In this document: one piece after another, positions 22,326 through 34,440 of the stretch
Layout of the letters: the number at the start of each line of letters is the position of its first letter
Position numbering within the stretch: position 1 is the first letter of the stretch
NCBI GenBank assembly: GCA_007115705.1
Contig: QXEO01001027.1
Coordinates: 370,055 to 434,054 of the forward strand
Length of the DNA: 64,000 nt
Direction: 5' to 3'
From: Dactylis glomerata
Lineage: Eukaryota; Streptophyta; Magnoliopsida; Poales; Poaceae
Program-made: the position numbers and the translations under genes
The notes under the pieces: model-generated
The model's database searches: none
What the model was told of the DNA's origin: nothing
The model's input: only the letters and a program-made list of their open reading frames with translations

Positions 22326-22990
22326 GATGGTTAGATGGAAAATTCCGTCAAGCTTGCCCTTCGAAGAGAAGTCTGAACAACGTCACATAAAACAGAGGAA
22401 ATGCTTGATGCAACAACCATGGGGCCTTCTTGAGCTGCAATTTCAAAAAGTAATTCAGTGTGGCTGCATGAATATTGTTTATGTCCATCTTCGTAGAAAA
22501 AGTAGAAACCTACAACTGAAGCATAAAAAGTAATAAGGAGTATAGGGAGAGGCATCGATGTCATGCTTACCAGCTGCATGTCGCAGGCAGTGTAGGATTT
22601 GAAGGAGCAGGCGATGCCCCCAGCACAAGAACCACCCATAACCACATTTTGCTTCCTCCTCTTCTCCAACTCCTTTACTAAAGGAAAAGCAGTGCATATA
22701 TCTGTGAATAGAAACTGTATGATAATCAGTGCCGAAATTTGTAGCAATTAAGCTTATTAAACAGGTAATGATACTTACAGATACAGAGCCATTATCCTGG
22801 AGAGGCGAAGAGCATGGTTGCAACAAATCGTCAGCTCGTGAATTAAGACAGCCAGTTCAGCGGAGGCGGCAGCGGCAACAGGTATCATGATCTCTGGGAT
22901 AAGCCGCATGAGGTCCGCCATCAACTGGGAGCCATCGTCCATCTGGCCATCCAGCTGGTAGAGCAAGACAACAAGCATCATACACATGCA
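22326..22990 (-). pseudogene. Possible captured gene fragment A in the CACTA element
   Basis: A coherent-looking minus-strand stretch at 22987-22790 reads DGSQLMADLMRLIPEIMIP and AELAVLIHELTICCNHALR before a possible GT donor. Further short open stretches follow towards 22330. I do not recognise a family. The amino-acid makeup and exon-like breaks suggest a piece of a host gene carried by the transposon, a common event in CACTA elements, but this is inference. Confidence 0.3.
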
Positions 22991-23380
22991 ATAGAAAAAT
23001 GCCTTATCCCGATTATGTGAAATTTATCATGAATTTTTTCACATGAGTTGGCCCATAAGTTGGCCTTATCACGAGGATTTATCACGTGATAAACTAAATA
23101 ATAATCATGTAAAACAAGTATGATATCAGTGAACAAATTCAGATGAGCACCCCATAATCCAACTTTCTATCAGCACCATGTGTCCAGATGATTTTGTTTC
23201 ATCAGAATGTCTAGACTTAAGCCTCTTCTAGCTGTCAAATTCAATTCCATGCCCCCAACCCGCATCAGAACAACCATAGTACGTCTCAGACCTATTTCAG
23301 GTTGCCTTTTTTTCTTTTTGGTAGTGCTTAGGCTATCAGTAGTTGTAACTTTAAGGCACGAAAACTATTTCATTTCTAAT

Positions 23381-23745
23381 TTAAGTTGGATAGCTTGACT
23401 TCATAAGAAAATTACTTGGCACAGCCGCCTCACCTTCAGGGTGAAGCAGTGATCCTGTCATCTGCCTTGTGACAACACCCAACACCGACGCGCCCTTCTC
23501 CCCGCACAAGTCCTGCAAGTCGAGCAACCAGTTTGGATAAGTTTCTCGGCCCTCTCCAGGACCAGGATGTCGAAGACCACCTCCTTGAATGCCTGCGAGT
23601 GCGCAACACTGACCATATGCCATCGCAGTTTACCTTACTCCTTAGCGTCTCGATCTCTTCGGCGACCATTGCAGTGCCACTTTCAGTCGCTGTTTCACCA
23701 GATCTTCCTCAGGATCCGTCTGCACAAATCACATTGCACAGGCTA
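23381..23745 (-). pseudogene. Possible captured gene fragment B in the CACTA element
   Basis: Minus-strand protein-like segments appear in different frames: AFKEVVFDILVLERAEKLIQ, MVAEEIETLRSKV and DLQDLCGEKGASVLGVVTRQ. They look like one broken coding exon with frameshifts. No family is recognised. With fragment A and the GC-rich block at 24230-24720, which could be a first exon on the minus strand, it could derive from one captured gene. Confidence 0.3.
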
Positions 23746-24229
23746 TAAGCAAAAAGGCAACGACAATGGATCTTGTTAGTTTGTGTCAATGTCAAAGGGT
23801 ATTCTAGCTATAAGGATAGGACAATGAATATTGTGACATTGTCTGGTATTGCTCAATCAAACTGGTTTGAAAAACTCCATTCTCTTCACATTGGGAAGGC
23901 TTGCAATACTACTATTCTTTAAATATGATACTGATATGAAAGAACTCAATTTCTAGAATATGAAAAGACACTGAAACAATCTACCAATTCGGAACAAAAG
24001 ATTCGGGAAGCATAGATAGGAACATTAAACAAGTAATACATAACTAATCACCAACCGAAGATTCCAAATTGGAAAAAAAAGATAACGATTTCATGAAAAT
24101 ATTAAAATAACGAACATAGCCTAACTAAAAGTGTAACAACATAGTAATAATTTGAACTGGGTTGAATAAAATGCTCCAATAAAGGAGAAGAATCACACAC
24201 ACACGCCTAAAACAGGAGTACCAGGCTCG

Positions 24230-24720
24230 GCAATGGCATCAGGCATACCATTGGCTAGGTGGTGGGCAGGGATGCATGCACGCTATCAGCCTCCAGCTGC
24301 ACCTCGAGTACCTCTGCTGCGCAGGGGATGGCGGCGACGTCTGCATCCCCGGCAACTCGGGGGAAGGGTGGTTGCAGCGTTAGCGTCACGACGCGTGGAG
24401 CAAGAGGAAGCGTCTGATCCCGAACTTTTGGTTTTCATGAGGTCGGGCACAGCGGTGTGGAGGAAAGGCGGCGCCATCAGCGTTCACGGCCACGCGGAAG
24501 AAAGGCGACGGCGTCTGCATCCCGGGCCGCCCCTAGGAATAGCTGTGGCGACCAGGAAGAAGGCTGGAGAAATACAGCGGCGAGACTGCGTCCGCGGCGC
24601 AACGGCATGGGGAGGGTCGAGACGACGGCCGCAGCGCGAGGCAGGAGAGACGGCGACCATGGGTGAGGTTTGGCGAGAGGAGGCTAGCAGATCTGAGGAG
24701 GGTTTCCTAACTTAATCCGC
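24230..24720. other. GC-rich block inside the CACTA element
   Basis: Open on both strands. The plus-strand frame is Arg/Ala-rich, the minus strand Ser/Pro/Arg-rich. It resembles a promoter or first-exon region of a captured gene more than a real coding sequence. No similarity recognised. Confidence 0.3.
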
Positions 24721-27235
24721 ATTAAGTTACCAAATAAAATGGAATCATTTTCGCGGGTGCAGAAATTAGGCGTGGGGTGGGGAGAACAAACGAATATGGA
24801 CAGTTAGATCTGTCTAAATGGACGGTCCAGATCTTATTTTCCTGCTAAGTTTGTTTTTTATAAGTAGCGTAGATGACCAAGTCTCATAATGATACGCAGG
24901 ACAAGTTTACAAACTATGTAGCGGACACAAAGTAGCATTGATGACTCATGTCATGCCTACTATTCTACGGGCAACTGACTGTAAGACGTTCCTAATTCGC
25001 ATCAGCGTCATCGCACCCATCACCATCTTCATTAAAGTCATTCTCATAGTCTGACCAAGTTAATAGTCAGGGACAAAGCCGTAAGTATATTTTGAATTGT
25101 ACTCGCAAACCATCTAAAGAGAAGGAGTTTGATATGCAGTATGGTTGTAACAAGGGAAAGCTCTACACTAGTTTGTTTTCTTTAAAAACATACTTTCTCG
25201 TGTCGATACAGCATGTCTAGAACCTTGTTCTACGACATCTATATATCTCTATTAAAAACATTTATAAAACATTTTTGGTAAAATCTCTAGGAAGGGGGTA
25301 ACCCTATTGTTTCATAAACCAGGTCAATCACACATGACCACTTCCATCTTCTCGGCAGTACCCTCTAGGTACTTTGAACTTTTCCCATGTCATGGCAGTA
25401 CCCTCTGAGTACTCCGTCCGGCACTTTTCTCCATTTTTCAAAAACCATTTTTAAAATTAAAACCGACATTAGGCAATGTAGTGATCTTTCCAACCGTCCA
25501 TGATCAAGGACTCGGCTATTCGAATAGGTTTACACTCTGCACAGGTTGTACACTTTACCCACAACATCCGGATAATCATTGTGTGGGCATCTTCTCTGCA
25601 TAACAACATAGGAAGTCCAAGTGGCCGTTTGACCCAGGAGTAGCAAATTCCCTAGCCGACTTGACCCTCTGGAACCCTGTCATCACTTGCATGCCTTTTT
25701 AATGAGGGCCCCTAGGTTGTACCCCCTGCCCCCTAAAAAGGTGACAATGTGAGCCTGAGTAACCACTGCTACTCAGGGTGCCACGAAAAAGGTGTCCATG
25801 GTCGGGCTGCCATTACATTTGGAGGCCCCATACCAAGGCGAACAAACTACTCCGCTACGCCCCGTCCCATACCAAGGTAATTGTAGTTGCACGGGTAAAT
25901 TGTTCTGAACGACTACAAAGAACCACCAATATTTTTTTCCATAAATCCACCAAATCCTTATTTCACTCAGCTTCATTTTTTTTGCCAAAACCTCTTTTCA
26001 AAAACATGTCATTGGAATAAGCACTATTCCAAGGTTTTTGAAAACATTTTCAAAATACCTAATTGAGTGTTCCCAACCTAGAGTTTTTGCTCCACTACAA
26101 GGTTTTCCAAAGGTCAAGATGTTAACCATCAAGCCACTAACCCAGGGGATAAGTAGGTGTCAAGAAGGTATCATCCATAAGGATGATAACAATTGACTTG
26201 TGGAGCCAAGTCGCCAATAATTGCTATTTAGAGGTAATAGCAATATAAAAACATGCATTTTCATAAACATTTATAAAGCGTGCAATAAGTAAAACTAGAA
26301 TTAGATATACAAGAAGTTTAGATGGCTTGCCTTGATCAGCTTGTCCCTGGTCTTTCTCCTGGTACTCAAATACTTCACCCTCCTTAGAAAACCCGGTGTC
26401 GTTCGAATCTAGCGCCGATAAAAAAAATCAGAGCAATAAGGATACAACCACACAAATAGCACACACTTCACTACAACAATCAAATCACACATGGACAAGT
26501 ATCAGGAGGTATTACAAAACATTACCGGACCACCCCAAGTGAATTTATTCAATTATCACAGCCAAAGATTAATTCATGAATTTAGCAAACAACAAATCCT
26601 AATAAGCCACAATTAATACTCAGGGAGTTCTCTGTACCCAAATCATGCAAACAGGGTACCTATGGAAATATATGGGTGTTTTGGATCCAACAAAAGTGGA
26701 ATCAACTCATTTAGAGTTATACTTAGTTTTCTATGAATTTTCTAGTGAAAACAACTTCTGTTTTAGAGATTAATCTACAAGAAAATCCTAGGTACTCAGA
26801 AAAATCTCATCTATGGTCCTTAGTTAGTATGAAAGGTACATATCCAGGGAAATTTGGATTCACCTTGAATATACTTTACAGATTTTGAGTTACAAATTCC
26901 CAAAGTCGGATCTGGTAGTTTCTTGGCAATATGAACCTGCTAAGAATATAGATCTATATGCATGCGGGCGAGTGGAATTTGAAAGGCCTTGCATAAGGCT
27001 TCTCTACAAAATTTGATTCATCCCAGAATATTATGTGAAACTCTAGATATGGATTTAATTGTAATTAGGACAGATCTAGGTAGATAAATTCTCAGTAAAT
27101 ATCCAAAAGTTATTTTGGAAAAAGTATTGTTCCAAAAGGTAGATATTTTTGTAAGGATTCGGTATAAATTTAGATCGAGACAATATCATACTCCTAGAAT
27201 AAATGGGAAATTAATTTCAAACAGCCACTCTGCAG
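24721..27235. other. CACTA interior, AT-rich non-coding DNA
   Basis: No coding similarity was seen. Short internal repeats are present: GGCAGTACCCTCTRRGTACT at about 25350 and 25395, and CCCATACCAAGG at about 25828 and 25866. They look like pieces of an LTR, but no boundaries could be set. Confidence 0.35.
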
Positions 27236-27245
27236 GTTTTAATAG

Positions 27246-28602
27246 GGAGTCCCTGGTCATCGCTTCGGGCGTCGCTTCGGGCGTCAACGCCCGAAGGCGC
27301 TCCGGGTGGGCCGGCCCAATTAGGAAGAGTTTTTTTCTTTTTTCTTCTATTTGCTTTTTCTGTAAATTTTGAAATATTAGGTGAATTAAAAAATGCTTCG
27401 ATTCAAAAAATTTATTTTGAAAAACTATTCCGATTAAAACTTGTTCAATTCGAAATCTGTTCAATTTCGAATTTCATGTTCAAATTCAAAAAATATGTTC
27501 AAACTCGAATTTGTTCAAATTCAAATTTGTTCAAACTCGAATTTGTTCAAATTCGAATTTGTTTAGATTTGAATTTGTTCAAACTTGATTTTGTTCAGAT
27601 TTGAATTTGTTCAAACTCGATTTTCTTTAGATTCAATTTTGTTCAAAGTTAAATTTGTTCAAAAATAAAACTATTTAAAAATAAAACTATTCAAAATTTG
27701 TTCAAAAATAAAACTGTTCAGTATTTTTAGAAGAAAATAAAAATAAAAAATTAAAGCAGAAAAACCCAAAGAAAAACCAATAAAAAAATAAAAGCAAAGA
27801 AACAAAAAACCTGAGAAAACAAGAAGCAGATCAGGAAACTAGAAAAAACAAAAAATAATAAAATATCTAATGGGCCGGCCCGCGTTGGAGAATAGAGAAG
27901 GAAGGGGTGTGCGTCAACTCAAAATTCATCACAACGAGCGTAGACTAGGGATTGGCAATTCCTATGCTCCGCCCGTTAGCGAGACGGAACTCCGCTCCGC
28001 CCGCGTGGGCGCGATGCTGGGCCGGCCCGTTAACGCGGCGGTAGGTAGGTTTTTCTTTTTTTTGCGTGCTTTTTTATTTTTCATTTTTTCTTGTTTTATT
28101 CTGGTTTCTCGTTTTCTTTTATTTTTTTGTTCTTTTTCTTTCTTAAATTTTTAAAATTTGAACATTTTTCAAATTTGAACATTTTTTCAAAATTTGAACA
28201 TTTTTAAGATTTGAACATTTTTAAATTTTGAACATTTTTTATATTTGAACGATTTTTATGTTTGAACATTTTTTATATTTGAACGATTTTTATGTTTGAA
28301 CATTTTTTAAATTTGAACAATTTCGGATTTGAACAAATTTCATATTTGAATAATTTGAAATTTGTTCATATCTTAGTTCAAATTCGATTTTTGTTCAAAA
28401 TTAAAATTTGTTCAAATTCGAAATCTGAACAAATTTCGAAATTTAAATTGTTTAAATTTCAGAAAAGAAAACAGGAAAAAATAGAAAAGGAAAAAAACAG
28501 AGAAGAACCACTACCTGGGCCGGCCCAATACCAACATCACGCAGGCGGAGCGGAGTAAGTCGCGCTAACGTGCGGTGAGTAGGAGCCCCCCTAGGGATCA
28601 CC
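27246..28602. mobile_element. Mutator-like non-autonomous element, 1.36 kb, nested in the CACTA
   Basis: A 10-bp direct repeat GTTTTAATAG flanks it (27236-27245 and 28603-28612), the size expected of Mutator target duplications (8-10 bp). The ends are imperfect inverted repeats (GGAGTCCCTGG versus GGTGATCCCTAGG). Inside are two arrays of short TTTGTTCAAA/TTTGAACA words in opposite orientation (27430-27720 and 28150-28440), bounded by T-rich and A-rich tracts. Four copies of GGGCCGGCCC lie at 27308, 27872, 28019 and 28517. 27955-28602 also has its own about 65-bp inverted ends, so two units may be joined. There is no transposase. Confidence 0.68.
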
Positions 28603-28612
28603 GTTTTAATAG

Positions 28613-30402
28613 ACCTAGAAATAAAGGGAAAAAATAAACGGGCCGCGCTGAGCAGATCCGGGCGGATCTGGAGCAGGCCGGCCCACTTAGCTACAGGATC
28701 TAACTGAAACCTTGACTGGAAAAAAAAGGGATGCTTTAAAATCCGTGCTACAGGTAGCTGGATACATACGATGGCTGACTAGTTGTGTAGCTCGACGGAG
28801 ATGACGAAGGGGAGGCGGGGGCTCACCGTGGGTTGGCTATGGGCGGCGGAGGCGACGTGGGAGACGATACGCCGGACTGGAGCGGCTCGGCAGCGCTTCA
28901 TGTCCATGCAGGGGCAGTCATTCGCGTCGGCCAGCCGGCCTGGACAGAGGAGAGCGCAGTTTTGCGGACAGAAACGGCGGCGACGGTCCTCGACGATGGA
29001 GTCCTCCTGTCGGTCTCCTGGCAAGCACGAAGGGGAAGGATTAGTTTGGGGAGATAGAGCATATAGAAGAGATAGAGAGCGAGGGAGAAGAGGCAGAGCG
29101 GCCTTGGTCTCGTCGGGCTGTTGACCGGACGAGCTTCGGCTCAGTTTGTTCGGTCAGAGAAGAAACAAAGCAGGGCTTTGCCCTGGCGTTCCAGAGAGGG
29201 AGGAGAGGGTGTGGAGGAGTGCGAATGCTAGAGGAAGAGAGAAGAGACGGGGCGTGGACGCGTGGTTATATCTGGGAGGCGGCCGGTGCCCTGCCAGGAC
29301 GTGGCCCTCGCGGTTTGGTAGCGGCGGGCGGCGAGAGCGTACAGCAGAAGGAGACAATCAGAGGAGCTGTTCCTGTGCCAGGCAACCCAATGGGATGAGG
29401 CGGTATTGGTGGCGAGAGGGAGCGCACGTATGTGTCCGGTCGGCTCGGAGAGAGGACCCCGAACCCACGCTTGCTAGGTGTTCGACGAAATGCTATCTAC
29501 CAGGTCGCGGTCTAGCGAGGCCGGGAGAAACATTAAAAATCCAAGGTCTTGCTTGGGAAGGCTTAAAGAAGCTTTGGGGAGGCTAGTGGCGAGATTTCTC
29601 GGACAACTGAGCTCTTTTTGAAAATGGAGAACGCCACCGGCGTCCTCGAGCAACAAGAGCGAGTGAGGGAGGCAGGGCTAAGTCCAAGAGTTTCTAGAGG
29701 TGGCCAGAGGGTGTGGAAGGTGGACGACATGGTACTGGTTTAGAGAGATAAGGAGGGCTGCATCAATCTTTCCAAGATCTCGTCCAAGCTATGCATTGGT
29801 CATCTCCTCTCTTCTCTCCAAACACTAGCAAACAAAAGGGAGGGTGCTGCTACAGTAGACTACGGCCTGAGAGGAGGTGATGGTGCTGGTATGGTCAATG
29901 CTAGGGTTTGGTGTTTCAAAGATATTTGGTTAAGAATTAATACTTATGCATGTGATGATCCATGATGATTTAGATAGATAGAGTGTGAGATAGAGGAGTG
30001 GGCATTGGTTGATGCATTTATTTAGATTTGATGTTGTTGATAAGAAAGTGATTCCAAGTATGAGAATATGTTGATGGATCAGAGAGGTGTGAGACAATGT
30101 GCTGAAGATCCCTTTCAATTTTGGACTTTATTTGATTCTAATTTGGTCACATTAAGGGAGAATGTTCCAATTTGAATTGAGATTTATTTGAGATAGCCTT
30201 TGAAAATTTTGGAGAAAACAAGGATTTATTTGAGCTAAAATTGATCCACTTGCATAACCATGCATAGTAGATTTTTTTTCTCAAATAGGAAAGATGCAAG
30301 AAAAATCAAGAAGTGGCATAGCTCCAAAATGCCGGCATGTAGATCGCCGGCGAACCAAAATGCGCCAGGGATAAGCAATTTTGATGCGCCAGGGATAGCC
30401 TT
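28613..30402. other. CACTA interior: GC-rich block and right subterminal region
   Basis: 28780-29700 is GC-rich with arginine/glycine-rich frames on both strands and no recognisable product. 29700-30340 is AT-rich. 30340-30402 carries the right subterminal motif TGCGCCAGGGATA twice. No supported gene. Confidence 0.4.
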
Positions 30403-30415
30403 TTCTCTACTAGTG

Positions 30416-30418
30416 GAA
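30416..30418. repeat. CACTA target-site duplication, right (GAA)
   Basis: Matches 20902-20904. Confidence 0.85.
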
Positions 30419-30938
30419 GCCACTTTCCGTATATGCTGCTACTACAGCTGAAAGAATTCAGATACAATAGTAAGAAATGAATAACTCTATACCAAAGAAA
30501 AACGCACTATGGACTTGACGTTCATTGGATCAGCTAGTAAGAAACCCTTTTGCTCAAACAAAAGGGATTCTGCATAGCTAAAATATGGTTAGTATGACGT
30601 GACTGGATACATAATAAGGTGCATGTCCTGGCCAAATCACATAGCAGGGTTACTTGGTTAATTAAAACACGTGGTGCAACCGTAGTCAGAACATGATTAG
30701 TGATATAGTGCTTGATCTCCACCTCTCGGAGATCTCATATTTACCTTCTAGTCTAGATGAAACAGTCCATTCCCGAAGGCTTGGCCGTCTCTTCCAGCTT
30801 CCGTAGTAGTACTGCCTTTTCTTCCTTAATCTAACATTTTCCTTTCATGTCACAATATAATGCTAACGTGAGGATAGAATGTTGACACGGTGCAATGCAT
30901 TTGTGGCTAGCTTAAAGTATATCACACGGTGCAATGCA

Positions 30939-31027
30939 CCTCCGATCCATAATACTCTTCGCTAATACGAATGTATCTAGACATAGATACATTCGTATTA
31001 GAGAAGAGTATTATGGGTCGAAGGGAG
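30939..31027. mobile_element. Stowaway-type MITE, about 89 bp
   Basis: A near-perfect hairpin: CCTCCGATCCATAATACTCT on the left pairs with AGAGTATTATGGGTCGAAGGG on the right around a short TAGACATA loop. CTCC..GAT at the ends and a TA after GGGAG fit the Stowaway (Tc1/mariner) type. The left terminus lacks the usual CTCC and its TA, so it is slightly truncated. Confidence 0.82.
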
Positions 31028-31029
31028 TA

Positions 31030-33328
31030 TCAATATAGTCAACATACGCAAGTATTGTCAGGCCAAAAATATAAGTGATCACCAAGACTCGACTCCTTCA
31101 TAGTAAGTAAACATATGCATGTCAACTATTCAACCCTCATGAACGACACCAGTCTTATCCGTGGCGGCTAGCACCAGCAATAGCCAGGAGAGATGGGCGC
31201 CGCCGGCCTGTCGGGATGCAGGGAGGTGAAGAAGGTGGAGGCCAACCCGGGCAGAGGCTAGAAGGCGGCGAGCTTGGGCGGCCTATGGAGCAAGTGGTGG
31301 AGGAAGGAGCCGGCGAAGATTCGGCGAGCTCCTGCGTGTCGTTACTGCACTCTCACGTGGCAGCCAGAGCCGGCGAGTATGAGGTGGCCGGAGCCAGCAA
31401 CGGGGCAGCGTCGACCAGGCCCGAAAGACAACTGTGATCCAATCCTTTCCTCTCCAATGTACAGCAGCGAGGCAAACGATTTTCTTCAGTCAACTACGCA
31501 CTTCGCACATGGATTCAGATACCCTGTATGTCAGATTGCAGTTCAGTGGGCAAAACAGATACTGAAAAGTTTCAGAAGTGCATTTTCGTAAGGGGGTAGA
31601 CAAACTGGACAACGAAAAGCTGAAAATTTGAAGGAACAGAACTGACGTATTTACAGAACAGATCATACCTGCATAAACAGTACTGATATATTTAATGCAT
31701 TTAACACTAAAATATCTCGCAACAAAGACTGATTTAGATGGTGAATTAAAAAACCTGAGCCACACAGTTTTGCACAAAAGATATTGAAATATCTAGCAAC
31801 CATGACTGAAAATTTGCAAGGACAAACTATACAAGCAAAATGTGCTCTTACCTGATCATTCATTTTCAGTATAACTCTCCTGTATAATGTGTGTACTAAC
31901 TCTCTTGTACAATTTGTCATTGTAATGTATGGCCAGGTTTTCCTTTTTTTTTTTTGCTTACTCGTTGTTAAATTGAACCGAAGTGTTGTTATTTGCTAAA
32001 CTGAACTTTTTCTTTGACCGAAAGCTAAACTGAAACTGTTTGTTGTTTGCGAAAGTAAATTTTAGTGTGTTAGTGCTGCTTACAACCTTGTAAAATTGTG
32101 GTTTTGCAGAACTGCTGCTATTTTGCTGAACTGAAATGCTATTTTGCGGGTCGCCGAGGCCGTTTTGCTGTGCATTCATGTGCCCTTTTTCTACTTATCT
32201 GAAGAACATTCACAAATATATTATAGAAATGATTTGTTCTAAACAAGTGCATGTATACAAAATTAAGAGGAATAACCTGGAATACACAACAACATAGCAG
32301 AGTTGATCATGTATTAACTGACCTTCGGGAACGCTGGCATGATGGACACCTTGTAGATAGCTGACAACAAATTTTCTAATTTTGGAGGTGTGTCAAACAT
32401 AACTACATGTGGCTTCCATTCATATATCGACATTTGTTTCTCTCTCCGGCTTCTCTACTCCTCAAAAGTTATTGGGTCTCTTTACCACCCTCACCTTTCA
32501 AGAAGACAAAGTGGTTTCTCCCGACCCTCGTCATGCACTTCGTTTTCCCACCTCCACCAGAGAAAGATAAACTGATGTCATGCACATTCGCTTCTTATCT
32601 CTTTGCAAGCCGCGCTCCTATCCTAGTTGTACAAATTGTTTAAACAATATTATGTAGTAACAAACCAACGCAGATCAAGAATTAGTGCAATTGTCTGACA
32701 GTGGAATCAAGAATTGCCAATGTAGTCAGAATAAGTTTTCTACAAACTCATAAATGATCTATTTTGTTTTAAATCACCTTTTAGATCTTTCTACCTGAAA
32801 GAGCACAAGTTTCACTGAACTTAAATGACACCACTCTATGAAATTTCTTCTATGAAGCTACAACATTGGACATGGTAACAAATCAATGCTGATAGAGAAT
32901 TAGTGCAATGTTCTGGCAAAGGAATCAAGAACTAAAAATGTTGTTAAAATATTTTTGTGTAAACCTCTGCAGACGATCTATTTGGTTTAGGGTCACTTTT
33001 TTTAATAACTGATACCCTAAAAATAGTAACATCGCTACACTCAGGGTATTTGTAAAACTGCAACACAATCCTCAACCAAATTAAACTAATAAGTAAAACC
33101 TATAAATCTTTTTTGACCTAATGGGTATTCCCATAATCCCGTGAGATGATGAGGGAATAACACTTGTTTGAATCTTTAATTCTCTAGGACAGCCATTCAA
33201 TAGTAAAACAAAAGTGTAGCATTTGCAAGAACAACACAAGGTGATCAAACCTTCTCTGTAAAGATACATACACATGCCATGGAGGCCAACAATAACCAAG
33301 ACTCATCGCTGCACTCTGTGATGGGATT
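31030..33328. other. Intergenic AT-rich DNA
   Basis: 31190-31440 is GC-richer with arginine/glycine-rich open frames and no recognised product. The rest is AT-rich without coding similarity. A poly-T run lies near 31945. Confidence 0.4.
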
Positions 33329-33331
33329 TCA

Positions 33332-33581
33332 GGGCCTTGGTTGGTGCCCAAATTTGCCCAACCAATTTTTTGGCAGCCTATAGTACTTTGGTTCTTGTTT
33401 GGTTGGTTGCCAATATTTTGGTTGCCTATGGAATCTTGCCAACTCTTCTCACACCCCCTTCACAAATTTTGCCAACTTTTTGGCCAATATAGGGTCAAGG
33501 AATCTCTAACCAAAATTTTGGCGAGCCAATGGTTACCAATATTTTTGTAAGGCAGAGCTATGGCATGAACCAAACAGGCCC
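33332..33581. mobile_element. Tourist-like MITE (PIF/Harbinger), 250 bp
   Basis: The ends GGGCCTTGGTTGG and CCAAACAGGCCC are inverted repeats of the GGGCCTGTTTGG type. The flanks are TCA on both sides (33329-33331 and 33582-33584), matching the 3-bp duplication of this superfamily. The interior is AT-rich, with repeated TTGGCAACCAA-type words, and non-coding. Confidence 0.8.
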
Positions 33582-33584
33582 TCA

Positions 33585-33911
33585 GTTCCCTTCTCCATAA
33601 CTGAATCTCTGAAAATCTTCACCAGCTACAACTACTGTTAGTGCCTGACCCCCATAGACTGAAGCAAACCTTGGTTTATCTCCACGAGTTCTGCTAGTGT
33701 TTCCTCCTTCACGGTGGATACCTCCAGCCGCTAACGCGACAAAGCATGAGAGATCTTCAATGATGGAGTTCACTACATTGATGACAGAAGCCATAGCATC
33801 GTGATGCATTGATACTATTTTAGACACGACAGCAACTAGAACCTTGGTGTCCCTATCCTCCCTTGTATCGGTAATTAGCATCTTGACCGGATTACCACAT
33901 ATGAGGTTCAT
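33585..33911 (-). CDS. Short hypothetical open reading frame
   Basis: A minus-strand ATG at 33911 opens a frame of about 109 codons whose end runs to the edge of the Tourist-like MITE. The composition looks protein-like (KVLVAVVSKIVSMHHDAMAS, IIEDLSCFVALAAGG), but I recognise no family and see no flanking exon signals. It may be a leftover exon or chance. Confidence 0.2.
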
Positions 33912-34169
33912 GTACTTGGTTAGATTTTACAAAGTTGAACTTTGAAATTATGTGCAATGTCTTGAGAATCGGAGGTGGTAGTTGAGATCTTGCAAAACCT
34001 TCAATCATACATTTGAAAACTGATCACAAATGTATATGTGGAACATTTAAGTTTGTAGGTATAACATTTTTAGATGAAAATGTACCATTCGATCATCATT
34101 GAGATGGTACAAATCTCATAGTAATATTATACCATATAAATCAAAATGCATGTTAAACTTGTTTGTTTT

Positions 34170-34440
34170 ATGATTGGCATATTAGGTTTCGGAGAACCTT
34201 TGGCCTTGAAGAGATGGTTGAATGGGATAATCTATGCCGGGTCTTTCACCATTGCCAATTTTCCAAGAGGGAGGACGAGGTTCAGTGGGCGCTAGAGGGC
34301 TCCGGTGGCTTCTCGACTCACAACCTTTACTGGAGGCGGGGGGCGGCAGTTACACACTTGAAGGGGGTGTGGAGGGCGAGAATGCGCTCGAAAATTAAGT
34401 TCTTCCTTTGGCAGCTCATGCGAGGACGACTACATTAGGG
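34170..34440 (+). mobile_element. LINE fragment: zf-RVT region of a non-LTR reverse transcriptase
   Basis: The plus frame reads EDEVQWALEGSGGFSTHNLY, then HLKGVWRARMRSKIKFFLWQ and LMRGRLH. This is the zf-RVT domain at the C-terminal end of plant L1-type reverse transcriptases (W..G.FS...LY, then W....KIKFFLW...GRL). Both ends are broken and no poly-A is seen, so it is a relic. Confidence 0.8.

Larger units (their letters stand above)
20905..30415. mobile_element. Non-autonomous CACTA (En/Spm-type) DNA transposon, 9.5 kb
   Basis: It begins CACTAGTAGAGAA (20905-20917) and ends with the exact reverse complement (30403-30415), flanked by GAA on both sides. Both subterminal regions carry short repeats of the GCGCC-GGTGGTAA / GCGCCAGGGATA type, the usual transposase-binding arrays of CACTA elements. 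No frame inside resembles a CACTA transposase (TNPD) or TNPA protein, so it would depend on proteins made elsewhere. The interior holds possible captured gene fragments (22330-24720), a nested Mutator-like element (27246-28602) and GC-rich blocks. Orientation cannot be assigned. Confidence 0.9.

Noticed and set aside
24233..24715. 160-codon arginine-rich frame inside the CACTA
   Set aside because: GC-rich DNA open on both strands; no domain, and no splice signal that would make it a gene on the plus strand.
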